Part shown: positions 1 to 8,686 of the stretch, piece by piece
How the letters are laid out: each line of letters starts with the position of its first letter
Numbering within the stretch: position 1 is the stretch's first letter
Assembly: GCA_946482165.1 (NCBI GenBank)
Contig: CAMLQS010000213.1
Coordinates: 1-8,686 of the forward strand
Length of the DNA: 8,686 nucleotides
Source of the DNA: an uncultured Verrucomicrobiota bacterium
Lineage (GTDB): Bacteria; Verrucomicrobiota; Verrucomicrobiae; Opitutales; Opitutaceae
Reading direction: 5' to 3'
Program-made: the position numbers and the translations under genes
The notes under the pieces: model-generated
Databases searched by the model: none
What the model was told of the DNA's origin: nothing
Seen by the model: the letters and a program-made list of their open reading frames with translations, nothing else

Positions 1-68
1 GATTCCGCGAGCGCCATTCGACTCAACATCTTGCGCGATACTCCGCCGCCCGACTGCCGTTTCCAGGC
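1..68. other. Left-edge stretch after the membrane protein, unassigned
   Basis: This stretch lies downstream of the last complete minus-strand gene and is too short to interpret firmly. On the minus strand an ATG at 29-27 opens a frame that reads MLSRMALAE and stays open to the edge. A GGAG sits 11 bases upstream of that ATG, so this could be the first codons of another co-directional gene. On the plus strand, frame 1 is open from the edge to a TAG at 85-87, so the tail of a converging gene is also possible. No convincing terminator hairpin is visible behind the stop at 69-71. Confidence 0.25.
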
Positions 69-446
69 TCAGCTGTTCACCAGGTAGAGCAGCGACAGGA
101 TGATGAGGATGGGCGCGGCCACGAGGGTCGTCATGCCGAGCGAGGCGGGCCAGCTCGGGCGGTCGCCTTGGTCGCCGTGAATGTTGAAGCGGAAGGACAG
201 GACGCCCGTCGCCAGCGACGCGCCGATGGTGGTGGCGAGGACGCGAAGGAAGTAGGTGGAGGACTTGCCGTCGTAATTCTCGAGCGTGAGGGCGAAAGAG
301 AGGCCGCAGACGCCGGAGGTGAGCATCGTCGCGATGAGCGTGTGCAGCCAGTGCGCGCGGAGGCCGAGGAAAAGCTTCATCGCCTGCTGCACAACGAACG
401 AGGCGAAGAAGCCGAGGACCAGGCTGATGCCAAGATTGATGACCAT
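69..446 (-). CDS. Small four-helix integral membrane protein, unknown function
   Basis: I do not recognise this family. From the ATG at 446 the protein is 125 residues long and almost wholly membrane-embedded. Hydrophobic segments lie at about residues 2-29, 34-55, 65-85 and 101-123. They are joined by short polar loops, including a charged loop (ENYDGKSS, about 56-63) and a second one (NIHGDQGDRPSWP, about 88-100). There is no signal peptide, obvious catalytic motif or cysteine pair. The frame stays open upstream to a TTG at 590 that overlaps the galactosidase stop, which would add 48 residues. I chose 446 because it is the first ATG, it starts directly at the first helix, and the upstream part is polar, proline-rich and contains a 10-bp stem-loop. 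No Shine-Dalgarno sequence is visible before either start. The gene runs in the same direction as the galactosidase, with 137 bases between them. The coding call is fairly secure because of the regular helix pattern; the function is open. Confidence 0.7.
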   Translation of the reverse strand: MVINLGISLVLGFFASFVVQQAMKLFLGLRAHWLHTLIATMLTSGVCGLSFALTLENYDGKSSTYFLRVLATTIGASLATGVLSFRFNIHGDQGDRPSWPASLGMTTLVAAPILIILSLLYLVNS

Positions 447-583
447 GGCGGGGAGCGGAACGAGCTCGGCGGAACTTGGCAACAGGAGTTGCGACCGGGG
501 TTCCGGCTCAAACGTGGGGCGCGGGCCGGCCTCCTCTTCACGGATTCTCCCGACAAAGAGGAGGCGTTCCACAAGTCGCTCCG
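447..583 (-). other. Gap between galactosidase and membrane protein
   Basis: This 137-base gap has no stop codon in the frame of the downstream membrane protein, so it could be an N-terminal extension of that protein starting at TTG 590. The translated stretch is proline- and glutamate-rich with no clear domain. The only structure I see is the stem-loop at 529-565. I see no convincing promoter. Confidence 0.5.
529..565 (-). terminator. Stem-loop just behind the galactosidase stop, possible terminator
   Basis: The bases gcctcctctt (529-538) and aagaggaggc (556-565) form a perfect 10-bp inverted repeat. A further 3-bp pairing, cgg (541-543) with ccg (550-552), lies inside the loop. The structure begins 18 bases after the stop codon of the galactosidase gene, where a transcript end would be expected. 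It is not followed by a T-run on the transcribed strand (GCCGGCCCGCG follows), so it is not a classical intrinsic terminator. It could be an mRNA 3' stabiliser, a U-less terminator, or chance within a coding extension. Confidence 0.4.
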
Positions 584-4069
<3,486 letters not shown>

Positions 4070-4073
<4 letters not shown>

Positions 4074-6331
4074 GGGCGAGGGCCGGTCGGCCTCTCCGCT
4101 TCCTGGATCAACAATTGCGTGATCACCCAATCGTGCCACACGCCGGTGGCGAAGCGGCCCTGCCCCGCGATCTTTTCGAGCCCGGCGGGAAGGTTCTCCC
4201 GCACGGGAGCCGAGGCGGCGTTCAGCGCGTCCAAGGCGTCCTCTTTCCGGCCGAGCCGCGCGTAGGACAAGGCGAGGACGGCGTGCGTCATCGCGAGACG
4301 GGCGTCGGTGCGATCACGATAGTGAAGCAGGCTGCGCCGGCCCAGGGAGACGGACTCGTCGTAGTTGCCGAGTCGATACTGATGAAGGCTTAGGGCCAAG
4401 GTCTGCCAGGCGATGTGGCGGTCATCCCCGGCGGTTTCCGGATCGTGGCGGGAAACGGAGCTTCGGATGACCCCGAGCAAGGGCTCCAGTCGTCGGAGGG
4501 TATCGGCGTCGGCGGGCAGGATGAGGCTGTTTTTGATCACCTGCTCTGCCGCCACCGGGTCGTCGGTGCCGGAGAAGCGGGCCACGGTTTCGCGCACGAA
4601 GCGCCGGTAGGTGGCCTCATCGCCGGCGACGATCAGGGCGGGGCCCGCGCCGAGCAGATCGCGGGTGACCTCCTCGGTGGTGTTGGAGGGGTCCAGCTGA
4701 TTGGCGCGCTCGAGCTGGACGAAGCGATCCGCGGCGGCTCTCCAGCGGCCTTGGGCGACGTTCCAGAGACCCAAGGCGCGGAGCACGCTGGCCGCCTCCA
4801 GGGACGGCTCCGAGACGGGCACCTCGATGCGGTCGACCAGGCGGTCCGCCTCGGCCATCCGGGAGCGGGTGACCAGCAGGGCGGCTTGCGCGATCTTGGC
4901 CCGGGCGTCGGCTTCGCCGCGGAGCCGCAGTTCGTCGCGGCGAGCGAGGTCGGCCTCGCGGTAGGCGGCTTGGGCGCGGAGGAACATCCAGGTGGACGTG
5001 CCAAAACCGAGGGCGAGCGCGACCACGACGGCGGAGATCGCCGCGAAGGCGGTGCGGTTGCGGCGCACGAGTTTTTTGAGGCGATACACGCGACCGGGGG
5101 CGCCGGCCGACACGGGCCCGTGGTTCAGGTGTCGTTGAAGGTCCGCGGCAAAGTCGCTGGCGGTTTGATAACGCCGGGCTCGATCTTTTTCCAGGGCCTT
5201 CAGCGCGATCCAGTCGAGGTCTCCCGCAAGGTTCGATTTCAGCCTGGCCGGTTCCGTGCGGCGGTGGCGGGCGGTCCGGGATTGTTCGTCCGCCGGAAGC
5301 ATCCGCACGCGAACCGAGGGCGGGACCGGGTCGCGTTCGAGCAAGGTTCGGCGCATCTGGTCGAGCCCCTGCTTCATCAACTCGGCATGTTCGAAGGGCG
5401 GCCTGCCCGCGAGCAGCTCGTAAAGCAGGACGCCGAGGCTGTAGATGTCGCTGCGGGTGTCGACGTCGAGGCCGCTCATCTGGGCCTGTTCCGGGCTCAT
5501 GTAGGCGGGCGTGCCGATGAACTGCTCGCCGAGCGTGTGCAGGGTGGAGTCGGTGAGGCGGGCGCCGTCGGCGGCCTTGGCGATGCCGAAGTCGATCACC
5601 TTGGGCATCGGTTTGCCGTCCAGCGAGGTCACGAGGATGTTCGACGGCTTGAGGTCGCGGTGGATGATGCCCTTCTGGTGTGCGTGCTGGATCGCGCCGA
5701 CGATCTCCAGGAGCAGGCGCAAGCGCTCCCGCACGTCGAGCCGGGCCTCGTCGCAATAAGTCGTGATCCTGACACCCGGCACGAACTCCATCACGAAGTA
5801 GGGGCGCCCGGTCCCGGTCGCGCCGGCGTCGATCACGCGCGCGATGTTCGGGTGATCCATGATCGCGAGGGCCTGTCGTTCCGCCTCGAAGCGGGCGATC
5901 ACGCCGCGCGTATCCATGCCCGGCTTGATGACCTTTAGCGCCACCTGGCGGCGCAGCGGGTGTTCCTGCTCCGCGAGGTAGACGACGCCGCAGCCGCCCT
6001 CGCCGAGTTTTCGGCGAAGGACGTAGGGGCCGATCTGAGTTCCGACCAGACGATCCGCGTCAAAATCGGCGCAGGTTTCGGCGCTTGTGGGAAGAGGCGA
6101 AGTTCGAGCGAAGGTCCGAATGGCCTCGGTGGCGTCGCTCATCGCGGGAAGGCGGCAATCGTCGAGGAACGCCTCGGCCGCCCGGTGTTCCTCCCAAATC
6201 CGGCCGACCTCGGCGCGCAAGGCTGCGTCGCCGGCGCAGGCGTTGTCCCAAAACGCCGCGCGTTCGGAGTCGCTGGATATCGCGAGGCCTTGGAAGGCGA
6301 GGTCTTCGGCTTGCGGGGTGGCGTCGGACAT
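4070..6331 (-). CDS. Transmembrane serine/threonine protein kinase with TPR-like C-terminus
   Basis: This 753-residue Hanks-type kinase phosphorylates Ser/Thr in target proteins, probably including the sigma factor encoded just upstream. An N-terminal module (about 1-60, [20 protein letters not shown]) is common in kinases of PVC bacteria. The catalytic domain spans about 102-400: glycine loop GEGGCG (110-115), ATP lysine K133, catalytic HRDLKPSN (224-231, D226), DFG (247-249), GTPAYMSPE (273-281) and DIYSLG (295-300). All essential residues are present, so it should be active. A basic stretch ([10 protein letters not shown]) precedes one membrane helix (about 427-451), which places the kinase in the cytoplasm and residues 452-753 outside. 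The outer part starts with a charged helix rich in Ala, Arg and Glu (about 452-500) and includes TPR-like helical pairs (about 640-710, e.g. [15 protein letters not shown] and [11 protein letters not shown]). It starts at an ATG 9 bases after the sigma stop, so the two genes are probably cotranscribed and translationally coupled. No Shine-Dalgarno sequence is visible. The ligand is unknown. Confidence 0.93.
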
Positions 6332-6340
6332 GGCGGTTTC

Positions 6341-6898
6341 TCAGGCGGAGGCGCGAATCCGCTCGAGCAGCCAGCGTTTGGCGCGGAACCAGTGGCGCTC
6401 GACCGTGCTTTCGGCGATGCCGAGAGTTTCGGCCGCCTCGCGATTGGTGAGACCGCCGAAGTATTTCAACAGCACGACGCGGGCGTGCTCGGGTTGCTCG
6501 GCTTGCATCTGTTCCAGCGCGTCGTTCAGGCGGAGCAGCTTTTCGTCGGGCGTCTCGGCGGCCGGTTCCGCGTCGTCGACGTTAACCCGCTGCTGCCCCC
6601 CGCCGTGTTTTACCCGGGCCTTGCGCCGGGCCTGGTCGATGAGGATGCGACGCATGGCCTCGGATGCGGCGGAGAAAAAGTGCCAGCGGTTTTGCCAGAC
6701 GCGGTCCTGTTCCGAGACCAGGCGGAGCCAGGCTTCATGGACGAGCGCGGTGGGTTGCAGGGTCTGGCCTGCGGCTTCGGAGGACATGCGTGCGGCGGCG
6801 AGGCGCCGCAGCTCCGCATACACGAGGGGCAACAACTCGTCCGACGCGCCTTTTTCACCGCGGCCCGCGGCTTGGAGGATGAGGGTCACGTCGTTCAT
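6341..6898 (-). CDS. ECF-type RNA polymerase sigma factor (Sigma70_ECF / TIGR02999-like)
   Basis: This 185-residue sigma-70 family protein directs RNA polymerase to a special set of promoters. Region 2 covers about 15-95 (LVHEAWLRL at 52-60, then WHFFSAASEAMRRILIDQAR at 72-91). A charged linker follows (about 97-120). Region 4 covers about 122-180, with the -35-binding helix-turn-helix at LTNREAAETLGIAESTVERH (150-169). The acidic DAED motif normal for ECF sigmas just before 'LVQE' is missing; residues 48-51 are Gln-Pro-Thr-Ala, with T50 (codon 6749-6751) in the Glu position. No anti-sigma gene is adjacent; a transmembrane Ser/Thr kinase gene follows after 9 bases. In the known EcfP/PknT type, a kinase activates the sigma by phosphorylating a region 2 threonine, and this gene fits that layout. 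The ATG at 6898 gives the usual family length; no Shine-Dalgarno sequence is seen. Family assignment is confident; phospho-activation is inferred. Confidence 0.93.
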   Translation of the reverse strand: MNDVTLILQAAGRGEKGASDELLPLVYAELRRLAAARMSSEAAGQTLQPTALVHEAWLRLVSEQDRVWQNRWHFFSAASEAMRRILIDQARRKARVKHGGGQQRVNVDDAEPAAETPDEKLLRLNDALEQMQAEQPEHARVVLLKYFGGLTNREAAETLGIAESTVERHWFRAKRWLLERIRASA

Positions 6899-7066
6899 GG
6901 GTCGGGGCGGGACCCGGAACGGAGACCGGCGGCCGGGCCGCGGGCGAGGCGTTTTTTCGGACGTGTCCAGCCCGGCCGGATGCGGAGTGTGATTGAAACG
7001 GGTGGGATGGCTTGGGGTGGCATCGGCGTCCCGCCCGTGCCACGCCGGAAGCAGGCTGAGCCCGCG
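6899..7066 (-). promoter_or_regulatory. Gap between pyruvate carboxylase and sigma factor
   Basis: This 168-base GC-rich gap must hold the end of the carboxylase transcript and any promoter of the sigma-kinase operon. I see a run of six A on the transcribed-sense strand (complement of 6952-6957) and a short imperfect palindrome ggac-gt-gtcc (6959-6968). I found no -35/-10 pair I would defend. A weak hairpin is listed separately. Confidence 0.35.
7024..7047 (-). terminator. Weak stem-loop behind pyruvate carboxylase
   Basis: The bases cggcgt (7024-7029) and acgccg (7042-7047) form a 6-bp inverted repeat around a 12-base loop, starting about 19 bases after the carboxylase stop. The position suits a transcript end. 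The stem is short and no T-run follows, so termination is only a possibility. Confidence 0.2.
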
Positions 7067-8686
7067 CTATGCCGGGCGGATGCGGGCGAGCAGGTCCTTG
7101 GCCTCGACGGTGTCGCCGAGGGCGACGTTGAGCTCGCCGACGACGCCGGCGCAGGAGGCGTAGACGGTGGTCTGCATCTTCATCGCTTCCATCATAAGGA
7201 GCTTGTCGCCCTTCGCCACTTTCGCGCCGACCGAGACGAAGAGAGAAGCGACCAAGCCGGGAATGGGGGCGGCGACTTGCGCGGGATCGGCGAGGTCGGC
7301 TTTCGGCCGGGCCTTGCTCTGGGGGGCGACGCGTTTGTCGGTGATCGTGACCTCGCGCGACATGCCGTTGAGCTCGTAGCTGAGAGTCCGGCGACCCTCC
7401 TTGTCGGGGGCGCCGATGCTGACGAGGCGGATGATGAGCATCTTGCCCTCCTCGATTTCGAGGGTGATCTCCTCGCCGGCCTGCAGGCCGTAGAAGAAGG
7501 CGGCGGAGGGGATGACCGATACGTCGCCGAACTCGCGGCGATGTTTGTCGAAGTCGGCGAACACCTGCGGATACATCAGATGCGAGTAGAGATCGTCGTC
7601 GGTGGGCTCGCGGTGAAGTTTGGCTGCGAGGTCGGCGCGGAGTTTGGCGAAGTCGCCCGAGGCGGCGGCGGTGGAGACGGTGGATTGGGCGGAGGCGGAT
7701 TTGGCGGACGAGGCCGGCTTCTTTTTCGCGGACGGCGAGGACGCCGTCCCTTCAAGTTTCAGCGAGGCCTTGTAGGCGGCGACGGCGGCGGCGTGGCGTT
7801 TTTCGCCGAGCACGGCGAGGGACACGCCGGCGGGCCAGCCGCCCTCGGGCCAGCCGAGGCCGCCGGTGAGCATGTCGATTACGCTTTCGGGGAAGGGCGT
7901 TTCGCCGGGAGGCAGGTTGACCACGTCGGCTGGCTTGATGCCGCGCGAGAAGAGGAACAACGCCATGTCGCCGACGACCTTCGAGGAGGGAGTGACCTTC
8001 ACGATGTCGCCGAAGAGCTGGTTCACCTCGGCATAGGTGCGGGCGATCTCGGTCCAGCGGTGCGAGACGCCCAGGGAGGCGGCCTGCTCCTTGAGGTTGG
8101 TGTATTGGCCGCCGGGCATTTCGTGGAGGTAGACCTCGGCGGAGCCGGCCTTGGGCGCGGTGTCGAAGGGGGCGTAGACGGCGCGGACGTTTTCCCAGTA
8201 GTCGGAGAACTCGTTGAGCGCGTCGAGATCGAGGCCGGTGTCGCGCGGGGTGTGCTGAAGGGCGGCGACGACGGAGTTGAGGTTGGGCTGCGAGGTGCTG
8301 CCGCTCATCGAGGCGATGGCGAGGTCGACGACGTCCACGCCGGCGTCGGCGGCGCGGAGGACGGAGGCCGCGTTGATGCCGCTGGTATCGTGGGTGTGGA
8401 AGTGGATGGGAAGGCCGACCTCGTCCTTGAGCGTCTTGACGAGCCTGTGGGCGGCGGCGGGCCGGCAGAGGCCGGCCATGTCCTTGATCGCGATGACGTG
8501 GGCGCCCATCTTTTCGAGCTCCTTCGCCATCTTCACGTAATAAGAAAGCGAATACTTTTCGCGGCGCTCGTCGAGGATGTCGCCGGTGTAGCAGAGGGCG
8601 GCCTCGCAGACGGCGTGGGTGTCCCGCACCGCCGCCATGGCGACGCGCAGGTTCGGCAGGTAGTTCAGCGAGTCGAAGATGCGGAA
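7067..8686 (-). CDS. pyc: Pyruvate carboxylase, C-terminal part (5' end outside window)
   Basis: Biotin-dependent pyruvate carboxylase makes oxaloacetate from pyruvate and bicarbonate to refill the TCA cycle. The frame is open to the window edge, so 539 residues are visible and about 600 (biotin carboxylase and the start of the carboxyltransferase domain) are missing; the ATG at 8638 is internal. Numbered from that ATG, the carboxyltransferase domain shows the metal-binding lysine K52 in AIKDMAG, metal ligands H81 and H83 in HFHTHDTSG, and catalytic T115 in SGSTSQPN. HEMPGGQYTNL (172-182) and TPSSKVVGDMA (216-226) are typical of the family. The biotinyl-lysine is K487 in EAMKM (codon 7178-7180), 36 residues before the end, as usual. 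Residues about 298-327 form an Ala/Ser/Lys linker not normal for the family. The single-chain type is favoured by the upstream FRIFDSLNYLPNLRV, but a separate PycB-like subunit cannot be excluded because the N-terminus is not visible. Confidence 0.95.
   Translation of the reverse strand, partial: FRIFDSLNYLPNLRVAMAAVRDTHAVCEAALCYTGDILDERREKYSLSYYVKMAKELEKMGAHVIAIKDMAGLCRPAAAHRLVKTLKDEVGLPIHFHTHDTSGINAASVLRAADAGVDVVDLAIASMSGSTSQPNLNSVVAALQHTPRDTGLDLDALNEFSDYWENVRAVYAPFDTAPKAGSAEVYLHEMPGGQYTNLKEQAASLGVSHRWTEIARTYAEVNQLFGDIVKVTPSSKVVGDMALFLFSRGIKPADVVNLPPGETPFPESVIDMLTGGLGWPEGGWPAGVSLAVLGEKRHAAAVAAYKASLKLEGTASSPSAKKKPASSAKSASAQSTVSTAAASGDFAKLRADLAAKLHREPTDDDLYSHLMYPQVFADFDKHRREFGDVSVIPSAAFFYGLQAGEEITLEIEEGKMLIIRLVSIGAPDKEGRRTLSYELNGMSREVTITDKRVAPQSKARPKADLADPAQVAAPIPGLVASLFVSVGAKVAKGDKLLMMEAMKMQTTVYASCAGVVGELNVALGDTVEAKDLLARIRPA
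7730..7749. repeat. Perfect 8-bp hairpin inside the pyc linker
   Basis: The bases ggacggcg (7730-7737) and cgccgtcc (7742-7749) pair perfectly around a 4-base loop (agga). The hairpin lies in the stretch coding for the Ala/Ser/Lys linker of pyruvate carboxylase. It has no T-run on either side, so it is not a terminator. It may be the remnant of a small palindromic insertion, or chance in GC-rich DNA. Confidence 0.45.

Noticed and set aside
4415..5938. Long plus-strand open frame (507 codons) opposite the kinase
   Set aside because: It is antisense to the kinase catalytic domain and C-terminal region, both of which have clear motifs. The translation has the low-complexity look of a GC-rich shadow.
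6940..6968. GC-rich stretch followed by six T on the plus strand, terminator-like
   Set aside because: No plus-strand gene ends here. On the transcribed minus strand the run is A, so it cannot serve as an intrinsic terminator for the neighbouring genes.
7067..8638. Complete 523-residue protein starting at ATG 8638
   Set aside because: The frame continues to the window edge with FRIFDSLNYLPNLRV, a conserved part of the carboxyltransferase domain, so this ATG is internal and the gene is truncated by the window.

Overview
The window looks like chromosomal DNA from a GC-rich member of the Verrucomicrobiota, most likely Opitutaceae or a relative. This rests on protein style rather than a database search. 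The main pointers are an ECF sigma factor of the 'LQPTALVHEAWLRL' type paired with a membrane serine/threonine kinase that has the N-terminal '[13 protein letters not shown]' module common in PVC bacteria, plus a secreted GH2 beta-galactosidase. All five confident genes lie on the minus strand, so transcription runs from right to left.

Right to left: (1) 8686-7067 is the C-terminal part of a single-chain-type pyruvate carboxylase, cut by the right edge of the window. It keeps most of the carboxyltransferase domain and the whole biotin carrier domain. (2) 7066-6899 is a 168-base GC-rich gap. (3) 6898-6341 is an ECF sigma factor without an anti-sigma gene beside it. (4) 6331-4070 begins 9 bases after the sigma stop and encodes a transmembrane serine/threonine kinase with a TPR-like C-terminal region. 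(5) 4069-3944 is a 126-base gap with two inverted repeats that are more AT-rich than their surroundings. (6) 3943-584 is a signal-peptide-bearing GH2 beta-galactosidase with its catalytic residues intact. (7) 583-447 contains a 10-bp perfect stem-loop. (8) 446-69 is a small four-helix membrane protein that I do not recognise. Bases 1-68 are too short to assign.

Sigma and kinase almost certainly form one operon. The sigma lacks the acidic DAED motif normally seen in region 2 of ECF sigmas and has Gln-Pro-Thr-Ala there. A threonine at this site next to a kinase gene is the pattern known for phosphorylation-activated ECF sigmas (the EcfP/PknT type), so the pair can be read as a signalling module: the kinase senses something outside the cytoplasm and phosphorylates the sigma, which then directs RNA polymerase. 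The galactosidase immediately downstream is a candidate target, but that link is inference from position only. Pyruvate carboxylase is a housekeeping anaplerotic enzyme and probably unrelated.

I found no transposon, CRISPR array, tRNA, rRNA or phage gene. The most novel-looking element is the sigma-kinase pair and its possible link to the galactosidase; the rest is ordinary metabolism with some local curiosities.
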